Shown: positions 24,339-32,678 of the stretch, in pieces
Numbering within the stretch: the first letter of the stretch is position 1
Layout of the letters: each line of letters opens with the position of its first letter
Source of the DNA: Phormidium sp. FACHB-1136
GTDB taxonomy: Bacteria; Cyanobacteriota; Cyanobacteriia; Phormidesmidales; Phormidesmidaceae
Length of the DNA: 64,000 bases
Direction of reading: 5' to 3'
Assembly: GCF_014697375.1 (NCBI RefSeq)
Contig: NZ_JACJRS010000018.1
Coordinates: 1-64,000 of the forward strand
Position numbers and translations under genes: made by a program
The notes under the pieces: model-generated
The model's input: the letters and a program-made list of their open reading frames with translations, nothing else
The model's database searches: none
What the model was told of the DNA's origin: nothing

Positions 24339-24818
24339 CTAGGAATGCAAGCTAGCCCGGTTGGGGGCACGTTTAGCGATAACCCGGTGAAAGCCGTTCC
24401 GTAGAGCCACTAACCCTTGCCGCCAGAGAGGTTTGCGCTTTGGCAGGGTAACGACAATCGCCCCCTGGGCATAGGCGACCTGCATAGCCCCATCCTGTAC
24501 GGGAGCGGGTAGAGGAACACTGTGCTGAAAGTGGTTGAGGCTGATGCCATAGCTGAGATCACGACGATAGCCCGATTGGCGTTGACCAAAGAAGGTGATC
24601 CCTGTGGTGCTGGCCCGCACCTGTACGGCCTGGGGATCGATACCGGGCAGAAAAGCCGTGACGATCACCGCATCCTCGGTGGCTTGAATTTCCACGGAGG
24701 GCACCTGTAGTCGCCCAGAGGGAGCCCTATCCAACGGCATGAGGGCGGCGGTAATGGCATCGAGCTGGGCTTGGGCGGCGGTTAAATCCCAAACGGATGA
24801 CCAGATGGTGCTTGGCAT
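24339..24818 (-). CDS. Hsp20/alpha-crystallin small heat shock protein
   Basis: A 159-residue chaperone. The alpha-crystallin domain runs from VPSVEIQATEDAVIVTAFLP to AQGAIVVTLPK, including GIDPQAVQVRAS and SYGISLNHFQHSVPLPAPV. The classic A-x-x-x-n-GVL-tail motif appears as QVAYAQGAIVVTLPK. The N-terminal arm has SSVWDLTAAQAQLDA. The ATG at 24818 is well supported by AGGAGGGG seven bases upstream. It protects unfolding proteins under stress. I saw no CIRCE (HrcA) inverted repeat upstream. It is divergent from dprA. Confidence 0.9.
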   Translation of the reverse strand: MPSTIWSSVWDLTAAQAQLDAITAALMPLDRAPSGRLQVPSVEIQATEDAVIVTAFLPGIDPQAVQVRASTTGITFFGQRQSGYRRDLSYGISLNHFQHSVPLPAPVQDGAMQVAYAQGAIVVTLPKRKPLWRQGLVALRNGFHRVIAKRAPNRASLHS

Positions 24819-25042
24819 ATTCCCCTCCTGGTAACGGTTGCCTGTGGTCTGGCGGGCGATGGTGGCGGTGGACAATGGTGACAGGTGATTCGGCGGCAGC
24901 CGAATCCTCGACGTGGCTGACTTGGTTTACTTCCATCATGGCGATGGACGTCGGCATCTGGTAGGGAGGAAAGCCCAAGGTCATGGGGTGTATAACCGTC
25001 CTGGAGTGGGCACAATAACGGCACACCATTGGGGATGAAGCA

Positions 25043-26215
25043 TTGACCACAGAACGTGCCTATTGGGTGGCCTGGTCGCAGGCCAAGGGGTTAGGATCGG
25101 TGTTGTTGAAGCGGCTGCACAGCCACTTTGGTAGCTTGGCGACGGCGTGGCAGGCGGAGGAATCGGCCCTGCTGGAGGTGGAGGGGATTGGGCTGTTGCT
25201 GGCGGCGCAACTTTCGGAGCATCGCCAACAGGTCAACCCCGATGACTGTCTGGCCCATCACGAAGAACAGGGGGCCAACTTTTGGACGCCTGCCGACCCA
25301 GACTATCCCGCCCTGCTCTACGAAATTACCGACCCGCCGCCCCTGCTTTACTACAAGGGCCGCACCGAACTAGCCCAGGCGGTGCAAACCATGCCCTCGG
25401 TCGCCATTGTGGGCACCCGCGAACCCTCAGACTATGGCCAAAGCTGGACAAGACGCATTGTGCAACAACTGGCTAGTCATGATGTGATTGTGGTGTCGGG
25501 CCTCGCTAGCGGCATAGATCGCTACGCCCACAGCCAAGCCCTCGATAGCCAGGGGCTGACCATTGCCGTCCTGGGCACCGGGGTAGATCGCAGCTATCCC
25601 TGGAATAACCGCGCCCTGCAAGACCGCATGGCCCAAGAAGGGCTGCTGCTGAGCGAACACCCCAACGACACCCCGCCCGACCGCACCCACTTTCCTCGCC
25701 GCAACCGCATCATCGCCGGACTCAGCCGCGCCACCGTGGTCACCGAAGCCCCCCTGCGATCCGGTGCCCTGATCACTGCCCGCCTCGCCAACGACTATGG
25801 CCGTGAGGTCTACGCCCTGCCCGGTTCCCTCGACAACCCCGCCAGCCTAGGCTGTCTAGACCTGATCCGCCAAGGGGCACAGATGATCTGGGACGACACC
25901 ACCTTAATCCGAGACCTGGGCCAAATTCCCCAACTCGACGCTCCACTACTCCTGGCCCAACCCTCCACCGCCCCGATGGCATCGGGATCCTCAACGGCCC
26001 AACCCTCACCCCTTCCCACCCCCGCCCCAGCTGACCTCTCCCCCGATCTTGCCACCGTCCTCGCCGCCGTCACCACGGATCCCGTTACCCTGGACTATCT
26101 CGTCCAGTCCCTCAATCGGCCCACGGGGGACATCCTCAGCAGCTTGCTACACCTAGAACTAGAGGGCTTAGTCACCCAAACGCCCCCCGGTAGCCAAACC
26201 TATCAGCGGTGTTGA
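25043..26215 (+). CDS. dprA: DNA-processing protein DprA
   Basis: A 390-residue DprA that loads RecA on incoming single-stranded DNA during natural transformation. It has an N-terminal helix-hairpin region (LLEVEGIGLLLAAQLSEHRQ), the Rossmann-like core with VAIVGTREPSDYGQSWTRRI, VVSGLASGIDRYAHSQAL, LGTGVDRSYPWNN, FPRRNRIIAGLSRATVVTEA and GALITARLANDYGREVYALP, a proline/alanine linker, and a C-terminal winged-helix (LDYLVQSLNRPTGDILSSLL). Translation appears to begin at TTG 25043, since no in-frame ATG fits. Together with the nuclease NurA this is the main DNA-uptake/repair gene here; no com genes are adjacent. Confidence 0.92.
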   Translation: MTTERAYWVAWSQAKGLGSVLLKRLHSHFGSLATAWQAEESALLEVEGIGLLLAAQLSEHRQQVNPDDCLAHHEEQGANFWTPADPDYPALLYEITDPPPLLYYKGRTELAQAVQTMPSVAIVGTREPSDYGQSWTRRIVQQLASHDVIVVSGLASGIDRYAHSQALDSQGLTIAVLGTGVDRSYPWNNRALQDRMAQEGLLLSEHPNDTPPDRTHFPRRNRIIAGLSRATVVTEAPLRSGALITARLANDYGREVYALPGSLDNPASLGCLDLIRQGAQMIWDDTTLIRDLGQIPQLDAPLLLAQPSTAPMASGSSTAQPSPLPTPAPADLSPDLATVLAAVTTDPVTLDYLVQSLNRPTGDILSSLLHLELEGLVTQTPPGSQTYQRC

Positions 26216-26329
26216 GGCATTCCCTTGGGAACGTAGCGCGGATCGATGAGGCGTCGCTTAGGGGTAATCTAGGGGAAGTCTGGTCTGACCACGACTCAGC
26301 TTTGTCGCCTGTTTCACCCATCTGCCGTC

Positions 26330-27169
26330 ATGATCTTTCCCTCCGACCGTGATTTGCAAACCTGGCTAGATGTGGCCACCGAAGCGGCCCAATCCGCTGG
26401 GGCGGTACTTCAGCACTATTGGGGCAATCTCCAGGATGTGCGGGAGAAGGGGCGTTCTGGGGATTTAGTCACCGAGGCGGATCAGGCCTCGGAGGCGGCG
26501 GTGATGGCGGTGATGGAACGTCACCTGCCCAGCAACCACGGCATTTTGGCAGAGGAATCTGGGGCGTCGGGCCAAGACAACAGCGCGTTTCTCTGGGCCA
26601 TCGACCCCCTAGACGGCACCACCAACTACACCCACCAGTACCCCTTCTGCTCGGTCTCCATTGGGTTGCTGTTTGAGGGCGAGCCGATTTTGGGGGTGGT
26701 GTATAACCCGATTTTGAACGAACTCTTCCAGGGGGCGAAGGGGCTGGGGGCCACCTTCAACCGTCAGCCCATGCAGGTTTCCACCACGGACAATTTGGCC
26801 CAAAGCCTTCTGGTGACGGGGTTTGCCTACGACCGCCGCGACACTGCCGACAATAACTATGCCGAGTTTTGCCAGTTCACCCATCTCACCCAGGGGGTGC
26901 GTCGGGGTGGATCGGCGGCGGTGGATTTGGCCTACGTGGCCTGCGGTCGCCTAGATGGCTATTGGGAGCGGGGGCTCTCGCCCTGGGATATTACGGCGGG
27001 GATTACCCTGGTGCGAGAGGCGGGGGGGCAAGTGACGGCCTACGACCAAAGCCCTCTCATCGTCAACAGCGGGCGACTGTTGGCGACCAATGGCCACCTC
27101 CATAGCCCCATGGCGCAGGTGCTTCAGCAGGTAAACCCGCTGGCGTTTACGCCCCTTGCCCTGGACTAA
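26330..27169 (+). CDS. inositol monophosphatase family protein
   Basis: A 279-residue Mg-dependent phosphatase of the IMPase family. Metal ligands are in GILAEESG, AIDPLDGTTNYTHQYPFCSV (the DPLDGT motif) and GLSPWDITAGITLVREAGG (the WD motif). VVYNPILNELFQGAKGLGAT follows the metal site as in SuhB-type proteins. Cyanobacteria carry several paralogues with specificities from inositol phosphate to fructose bisphosphate or PAP; this one cannot be assigned from motifs. The start is the ATG at 26330, with no obvious ribosome-binding site. Confidence 0.9.
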   Translation: MIFPSDRDLQTWLDVATEAAQSAGAVLQHYWGNLQDVREKGRSGDLVTEADQASEAAVMAVMERHLPSNHGILAEESGASGQDNSAFLWAIDPLDGTTNYTHQYPFCSVSIGLLFEGEPILGVVYNPILNELFQGAKGLGATFNRQPMQVSTTDNLAQSLLVTGFAYDRRDTADNNYAEFCQFTHLTQGVRRGGSAAVDLAYVACGRLDGYWERGLSPWDITAGITLVREAGGQVTAYDQSPLIVNSGRLLATNGHLHSPMAQVLQQVNPLAFTPLALD

Positions 27170-27439
27170 GGCGAGGCGAGCCACTAAGGACGATTTTGGG
27201 TGGAATTCCGCGCCAAGATGACCGGATCGATACTGGCTTTCGTGGAATACTCTAAGTGATATTTCCGTCGTAGCGTTCGGGATAGCCCATCGACCTCGGC
27301 TGGCGAGGCGGCCACGTCCAAGGCTGGGTGTAGCAGCGGTTTTTAACGCTGTGCGTCAATATGGTATGGACGGCCATGGAAATGGAATACTCTGAAAAAG
27401 GCTTGGGCCTTCTCGTAAAGGCTAAAGGGGTAGGTGATC

Positions 27440-28387
27440 ATGAAACTCGACCATGGGCTCTTTAAATTTGATTTTGAGGATCACCACGCGGTGCTAGGGA
27501 TTCCGATTACCGCCGATGCGCGGGCGGTGCGGAAGCGCTACCTGGCCATTGCCCGCAAGCTCCACCCCGATAGTCTGTCGGGTCTCTCCGAGGACGAAGC
27601 CCAGCAGGCCAACGAGTTGCTCTCGAAGTGGGTGAACCCCGCCTACGAATCCCTCAGCCAGGAAAAGCTATCTACTGAGCACCAGATTATGTTGAAGCTG
27701 AAGGGGCAAGGGCTGAAGCGATCCCCCGCCCCGCCCGAAATCAGCAGCGAAGCGGCCAAAACGTTGCTAAAAGCCCCCCAGGTGGACTTGGCCTACCAAC
27801 AGGCCGTGAAATCCTTGGCGGAGCAGCAGTATGAACAGTTGGCCCAGGTGTTAGAGGTAGTGGGCCAGATCAGTGAGCTCAATATGGTCTACCTCTATCG
27901 CACCAGCGATGGCCCTGCGGCCTCCAGTGCCCCTGCCGCCCCGCCGCCCCCCAGTAGTGCCGCCCCGCCGCCCGCCCCCGGTAAGCCTGCCCCTGCCCCC
28001 CCCCCCCGCCGCACCCAGGCCACCATCCTCGAAAGCTACATCAATCGCGCCCAGGAGTTTGAGCTGAATCGTGATTACAGTCGGGCCGTGCTGGAAATGC
28101 GGGAGGCACTGAAAACCTACCCCAACAGCGCCCGCTGTCATAGCTATCTGGCCAACCTTTACCTAAAGGCGGGGCAGGCCACGATGGCCAAGGTACATGC
28201 AAAACGGGCGCTAGATTTAAGCCCTGAGGATGAGATTGCCCAATCCATCCAGGCCAAGCTAGAGAAAAGTGCTCCCGGATCGACGGGAGGTTCTGCGGCC
28301 AAGGGCGGCAAGCCCCCCGCCAAGGGCAAGCCCGAAGACAAAGGGGGGGGATTTTTGGGTGGATTATTTGGAGGAAAGAAAAAGTAA
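27440..28387 (+). CDS. J-domain/TPR protein
   Basis: A 315-residue cytosolic co-chaperone-like protein. A J domain occupies residues 12-75 (AVLGIPITADARAVRKRYLA, then IARKLHPDSLSG with the HPD signature). A helical segment precedes a proline-alanine linker (about residues 155-190). After it come TPR repeats: RAQEFELNRDYSRAVLEMRE, ALKTYPNSARCHSYLANLYL and LKAGQATMAKVHAKRALDL. The C-terminus is a lysine/glycine-rich tail ending GLFGGKKK. The ATG at 27440 is preferred to GTG 27434. Its TAA overlaps the hisZ start codon (TAATG). It probably recruits a DnaK to a bound client. Confidence 0.85.
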   Translation: MKLDHGLFKFDFEDHHAVLGIPITADARAVRKRYLAIARKLHPDSLSGLSEDEAQQANELLSKWVNPAYESLSQEKLSTEHQIMLKLKGQGLKRSPAPPEISSEAAKTLLKAPQVDLAYQQAVKSLAEQQYEQLAQVLEVVGQISELNMVYLYRTSDGPAASSAPAAPPPPSSAAPPPAPGKPAPAPPPRRTQATILESYINRAQEFELNRDYSRAVLEMREALKTYPNSARCHSYLANLYLKAGQATMAKVHAKRALDLSPEDEIAQSIQAKLEKSAPGSTGGSAAKGGKPPAKGKPEDKGGGFLGGLFGGKKK

Positions 28388-29625
28388 TGGTTTATCAGCC
28401 ACCCACCGGAGCCCGCGATCTCCTACCCCTAGACGTGGCCCAAAAACGCTGGATTGAGGATCGCCTGGAACAGGTCTTCCAGCGCTGGGGCTACCACCGC
28501 ATCATCACACCGACCATTGAGCGCCTTGAGACGCTGATGGCCGGAGGAGCCATTGACCAGGATGCCGTCATTGAACTGCACCAAACCGCTGGGCCACGGC
28601 TGGGGCTGCGCCCTGAGTTGACGGCCTCCATTGCGCGGGCAGCGGTCAGTCGTTTGAGCCAGGTCACCTATCCCCAGCGGCTCTACTACAATGCCAATGT
28701 CTTTCGGCAGGCAGATCAGGGCCATCGGGGCAGTCAGCAGGAGTTTTTTCAGGCTGGGGTGGAATTGTTAGGGGCCGGAGATAGTCTGGCCGATGCCGAA
28801 ATGCTGCTGTTGCTCACCGATGGGTTGGCCAGCCTCAACCTCACGGGCTGGAGCCTGCTACTGGGGGATGCCCAACTGACCCGTGCCCTGCTGGATCCCT
28901 TCCCGGTCTCGGTGCGCCCTGTGGTACGTCAAGCTCTCGCCGAACTAGATCGGGTGGCCCTGGAAACCCTGAATCTGTCCCAGGCCCAGCGGGATCACGC
29001 CCTCCACCTACTCGACCTGCGGGGGGCACCGGAGGATATTCTGCAATCCCTGGGCACCCTCGACCTGGGGACGGCGGGGCAAGCGTCCTTGAATCGGCTG
29101 AAATCCCTGGTGGCACTGCTGCGGGAGGTGCCGCCCTGCCAGGGGGAAGCGCCCTACCGTCCGCCCCTGATCCTCGACCTGAGCCTAATTCAAACCTTTG
29201 ACTACTACACCGGGCTGGTGTTTGAGGTGGTCAGTCCGCCGGAATTGGGTTGCCAAGTCCTAGGACAAGGAGGTCGCTACGACCACCTGCTGAGGGTGTT
29301 TAGCCCTGCGGGTGAGGGCTTTCCCGGCATTGGCTTTGTGTTCGATATTGATCTCCTGCACCAGGCTCTCTTGCCCACCGGGCGCTTGCCCCAGGCCATT
29401 CCAGCCAGCGATTGGCTCGTGGTGCCCACCGTGCCCCAGGCCGCCGCCGCCGCCTTTACCTATGCCCAAACCCTGCGGGCTTCGGCCAGCCTCGTGCGGG
29501 CAGAGGTCCATTTGGCGGAGGTGCCGTCCCAGGAGGCCATTCGGGCCATGGCCCACCACCGCCACATTCAACACATCGCCTGGATTAACGCCGACGGGTT
29601 GCCACACATCGAAGCCCTACACTAA
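28387..29625 (+). CDS. hisZ: ATP phosphoribosyltransferase regulatory subunit HisZ
   Basis: A 412-residue class II aminoacyl-synthetase-like protein. TGARDLLPLDVAQKRWIEDR, WGYHRIITPTIERLE, LRPELTASIARAAVSRLS, RLYYNANVFRQADQGHRGSQ and FFQAGVELLGAGDSLADAEM follow histidyl-tRNA synthetase motifs but with changes that remove charging activity. The GGRYDHLL segment is close to the C-terminus. HisZ activates the short HisG in the first step of histidine synthesis, so the organism should have a short-form HisG elsewhere. The start codon overlaps the stop of the J-domain gene, so translation is coupled. Confidence 0.9.
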   Translation: MVYQPPTGARDLLPLDVAQKRWIEDRLEQVFQRWGYHRIITPTIERLETLMAGGAIDQDAVIELHQTAGPRLGLRPELTASIARAAVSRLSQVTYPQRLYYNANVFRQADQGHRGSQQEFFQAGVELLGAGDSLADAEMLLLLTDGLASLNLTGWSLLLGDAQLTRALLDPFPVSVRPVVRQALAELDRVALETLNLSQAQRDHALHLLDLRGAPEDILQSLGTLDLGTAGQASLNRLKSLVALLREVPPCQGEAPYRPPLILDLSLIQTFDYYTGLVFEVVSPPELGCQVLGQGGRYDHLLRVFSPAGEGFPGIGFVFDIDLLHQALLPTGRLPQAIPASDWLVVPTVPQAAAAAFTYAQTLRASASLVRAEVHLAEVPSQEAIRAMAHHRHIQHIAWINADGLPHIEALH

Positions 29626-29715
29626 CGTGATAAGGGGCGTGATGCAGGGCCGTTTACTGGAGGGGGTATGGCGGATCGGGTCAGTCGGCTTGGTGAAGTC
29701 TGGCCCACCCCTAAT

Positions 29716-29787
29716 GATCTGGCCAACGGACACGATCTGGTTAACAGACACGATCTGGTTAACAGACACGATCTGACCAACGGATCG
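29716..29787. repeat. tandem repeat, four 18-base units
   Basis: Units at 29716, 29734, 29752 and 29770. The two middle ones are identical (GATCTGGTTAACAGACAC); the outer two differ at a few positions (GGCCAACGG, GACCAACGG variants). The array lies between hisZ and the ferredoxin gene and is too short and regular to be CRISPR. Confidence 0.85.
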
Positions 29788-29882
29788 GCTTCATGGAACC
29801 GTGCTGTACTGGCCAAACGACCTTGCCCAGACCCAGCCTTTCATGCGCCGCCTAAGCTGTAATTTGTGATTGAGGATGACCT

Positions 29883-30110
29883 GTGGCCCACACCATTGTT
29901 ACAAACGTCTGTGAAGGGGTTGCTGACTGCGTGGATGCCTGTCCTGTGGCCTGTATTCACGAAGGCCCCGGCAAAAACACCAAGGGCACCGATTGGTACT
30001 GGATTGACTTTTCCACCTGCATTGACTGTGGCATTTGCCTCCAGGTGTGCCCGGTGGAGGGGGCCATTTTGCCAGAGGAACAGCCCGACCTTCAGCAAAC
30101 CCCTGGCTGA
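29883..30110 (+). CDS. two-cluster bacterial-type ferredoxin
   Basis: A 75-residue ferredoxin. The first motif is C10-x5-C16-x3-C20-P, the second C46-x2-C49-x2-C52-x3-C56-P, with an extra Cys24. The spacing in the first motif (NVCEGVADCVDACP) leaves only three good ligands for one cluster, as in 7Fe ferredoxins, so one [4Fe-4S] and one [3Fe-4S] cluster is the likely content; this is an inference from ligand count. A GTG start at 29883 fits. A sensor kinase gene follows after 8 bases. It would carry electrons at low potential in the cytosol. Confidence 0.88.
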   Translation: MAHTIVTNVCEGVADCVDACPVACIHEGPGKNTKGTDWYWIDFSTCIDCGICLQVCPVEGAILPEEQPDLQQTPG

Positions 30111-30118
30111 GGGGTGGT

Positions 30119-31210
30119 ATGGTCAAGGGCAACCTGCGCAGTCGGCTGTTTCTCTCCCATATGGCGGTAATGACCGTGGGCGTGTTGACCCTGCTGGTGA
30201 TTGGGCGACTGTATACCCCCCGGCAAATGGTGATTACCCTACAACGCTACGAAAATGGCGTCATGAGTCTCCATCGCCGCACCCAATTGCTCAAGGGCTT
30301 TGAGGACGCCTGGAGCAAGGGGATGGTGTGGTCGATTTTGGTGGGGGGCGGAGCCGCCGGAGGACTGAGCTACTGGGTGTCTCGCCGCATCATTCGGCCC
30401 CTCGACCAAATGGCGGAGATTACCCGGCAGTTTGCCGCTGGAGAACTGACGGCACGGGTGCCCCCTTCGGAGATTCTAGAAATTCAGCGGTTGGCCAACA
30501 GCTTTAACCGCATGGCCTCGGATTTGGAGGGGGTGGAACAGCGGCGGCGGGAACTGGTGGGCGACCTCACCCACGAGTTGCGTACCCCCCTCACCATCCT
30601 GCACGGCTACCTGGAGGGATTGGCCGATGGCACCATTCCTCCCCAGCCAGAACTGTACGAACGGCTGGCCGCAGAAACCACCCGCCTGCAACGGTTGGTG
30701 AATGATCTGCAAGAACTCTCCAAGCTAGAGGCGGGCTACCTGCCCATTCAGGCCCAAGCGGTTAACCTAGAGCCCTTGCTCACCAGCCTCATCCAAACCT
30801 TCCAAGGGCAGCGTACCGATCTGGGGCAGGTGGCGCTCCTCCTCGATGTTCCGGCGGATTTGCCCGCAGTCTACGCCGACCCCAGCCGCATTGAGCAAAT
30901 TTTGATTAACCTGCTGGGCAATGCCCTGCGCTACACCGACCAGGGCCAGGTAGAAGTGCGGGCCTGGGCCGAGGCCAAACGGGTCTACGTGGCGGTGGCC
31001 GATACGGGGACAGGAATTGCCGAAGCCGACCTGCCCTACGTCTTCGAGCGCTTTTGGCGGGCCGACCGTTCCCGCAACCGCCGCTCTGGAGGAACGGGCC
31101 TAGGGTTGACGATTTGTCGCCGTTTGGTGACGGTGCAGGGGGGCGAAATCACCGTTACCAGCCAGCTTAACCAGGGCACCACCTTCACCTTTTGGCTGCC
31201 CCAAGCCTAG
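30119..31210 (+). CDS. sensor histidine kinase (HAMP-HisKA-HATPase)
   Basis: A 363-residue membrane kinase. Helix 1 (LFLSHMAVMTVGVLTLLVIG) and helix 2 (MVWSILVGGGAAGGLSYWVS) enclose only about 45 extracytoplasmic residues. HAMP follows (RRIIRPLDQMAEITRQFAAG). The H-box is GDLTHELRTPLTILHGYLEG near residue 160. N, G1, F and G2 boxes are INLLGNALRYTDQGQ, VADTGTGIAEADLPYVFERF and SGGTGLGLTICRRL. No response regulator is adjacent. The gene starts 8 bases after the ferredoxin stop, so the two are probably co-transcribed. With so small an outer loop, sensing may be in the membrane or through a partner. Confidence 0.92.
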   Translation: MVKGNLRSRLFLSHMAVMTVGVLTLLVIGRLYTPRQMVITLQRYENGVMSLHRRTQLLKGFEDAWSKGMVWSILVGGGAAGGLSYWVSRRIIRPLDQMAEITRQFAAGELTARVPPSEILEIQRLANSFNRMASDLEGVEQRRRELVGDLTHELRTPLTILHGYLEGLADGTIPPQPELYERLAAETTRLQRLVNDLQELSKLEAGYLPIQAQAVNLEPLLTSLIQTFQGQRTDLGQVALLLDVPADLPAVYADPSRIEQILINLLGNALRYTDQGQVEVRAWAEAKRVYVAVADTGTGIAEADLPYVFERFWRADRSRNRRSGGTGLGLTICRRLVTVQGGEITVTSQLNQGTTFTFWLPQA

Positions 31211-31278
31211 CCTGAACCTGCGCTTGGGGTAAGGCCAAGACGGCAAGGGTGAAGGTATCTGCTTCCATGCGTGTCGTT

Positions 31279-31310
31279 CGCCCTCTCCCGTACCGGGCTG
31301 GGGGTGAGGG
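31279..31310 (-). repeat. short remnant of dispersed repeat A
   Basis: On the minus strand it reads ACCCTCACCCCCAGCCCGGT and then GGGAGAGGG, the same opening block as at 2999 and 9398. It lies between the sensor kinase and the Ser/Thr kinase genes. Confidence 0.45.
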
Positions 31311-31453
31311 TTTTGGGGATGACAGTTTCAGATTGGGCCTCGTTTCGTCGTGTTTCCCATCGTCACTCAGCTCTGCATTAAAATGGACGTATCACGCTAC
31401 GCTGGGTAGCGATTTTCTTGGCCTACCCTGTTCCGCTGCCCTAGGCTTTTCCC

Positions 31454-32518
31454 ATGTCAGACCCCGTTGCCCGATCTTCAAATGGGAACCATGACCGCAG
31501 CTTTAGCGGTGAAATTGGGGCGTTTTATCAATCCCAAGCCCTCTTTCGTGGGCGCTATCGAGTGTTGCGATCCCTGGGGCAGGGCGGCTTTGGCGTCACC
31601 TACCTAGCTCAGGACATGAACCTGCCCAGCCACCCCTATTGTGTGATTAAGCAGTTGTCTCCCCGCACCCAAAACAATTTAGCCCTAGAGCGGGCCAAGG
31701 TGCGGTTTCGTCGAGAGGCCAAAGTATTAGCCAATTTAGGGAGCCACTCCCAAATTCCCTGCCTGTTGGACTATTTCACCATCCAGGGCGAGTTTTACCT
31801 GGTGCAAGAGTACATCCAAGGCCAAACCATTGCCCAGGAGGTGCGCAAGCAAGGCCGCCAAACCGAGGCCCAGGTGAAGTATTTTTTGCAGGAAATGATC
31901 CCGGTATTGCAGTTTATCCACCGCAACCGCATCATTCATCGCGACATCAAGCCCCCCAACATCATCCGCAGCGAGTTTGATCGTCGCCTGGTGTTGATTG
32001 ACTTTGGGGCCGTGCGAGAATTTTTGACCGATCTGGAAGACGCCCACGCCCACCAGGCTCCCGTCAGTCAGTTTGTGGGTACACCGGGGTTTGCTCCGCC
32101 GGAGCAGTTGGCCCTGCGCCCCTGCTACAGCAGCGACATCTATGCCCTGGGGATGACTTGTCTGTTTATGCTGACCACCCGCACCCCATCGGAGTTTGAG
32201 GGTGACCCTAAAACGGGCCAAGTGCGCTGGCGACACACCGTCACCGTCAGCGATCACTTTGCCACCGTCTTGGACAAAATGCTGCGCCCTGACCCAACCG
32301 ACCGCTACGAATCCATCGATCATTTGGTGCGGGATTTGGCCCTAGAACCTCACCTTGATAGCTTGGTGCAATGCCTATCCACCACCCGGTCGGCCCCGCC
32401 CCCCGCCCCCACGGAGGAGTTATCCACAACCCAATACCTCACGGCGGTGCAACGGCAGGCCCAAGCGATTCGGGCTTGGCGCAATCGGCGCTTCAACCGA
32501 AGCACGTCTTCCTCGTAG
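31454..32518 (+). CDS. soluble serine/threonine protein kinase
   Basis: A 354-residue Hanks-type kinase. Glycine loop LGQGGFGVTYLAQD near residue 43, the ATP lysine in CVIKQLSP, the catalytic loop IIHRDIKPPNII (HRD with P in place of the usual E), and the DFG motif VLIDFGAVREF. P+1 region: FVGTPGFAPPEQLALRPCYS. The C-terminus after about residue 300 is a short basic, proline-containing tail, with no membrane helix or WD/TPR domain. Such short kinases are frequent in cyanobacteria. Its substrates are unknown. Confidence 0.92.
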   Translation: MSDPVARSSNGNHDRSFSGEIGAFYQSQALFRGRYRVLRSLGQGGFGVTYLAQDMNLPSHPYCVIKQLSPRTQNNLALERAKVRFRREAKVLANLGSHSQIPCLLDYFTIQGEFYLVQEYIQGQTIAQEVRKQGRQTEAQVKYFLQEMIPVLQFIHRNRIIHRDIKPPNIIRSEFDRRLVLIDFGAVREFLTDLEDAHAHQAPVSQFVGTPGFAPPEQLALRPCYSSDIYALGMTCLFMLTTRTPSEFEGDPKTGQVRWRHTVTVSDHFATVLDKMLRPDPTDRYESIDHLVRDLALEPHLDSLVQCLSTTRSAPPPAPTEELSTTQYLTAVQRQAQAIRAWRNRRFNRSTSSS

Positions 32519-32678
32519 AACGTGTCTCGGAAGGTGTCCCGATCCCCTGGGGAGGTTGCCCAGGACGCCGAGGTAAAGTTGCCAAAAATGCCCCCGCTGA
32601 CCACGGCACCCTTGAGAAAACGTTACTAAGGGTCAACCCCTTTTCTCCCTTGGGTTAGGATCAGGGCGAACGCTCAGT

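Noticed and set aside
29716-29787. Possible CRISPR-like array
   Set aside because: The 18-base units are directly adjacent without spacers, and no cas gene is present. No CRISPR array was seen anywhere in the window.
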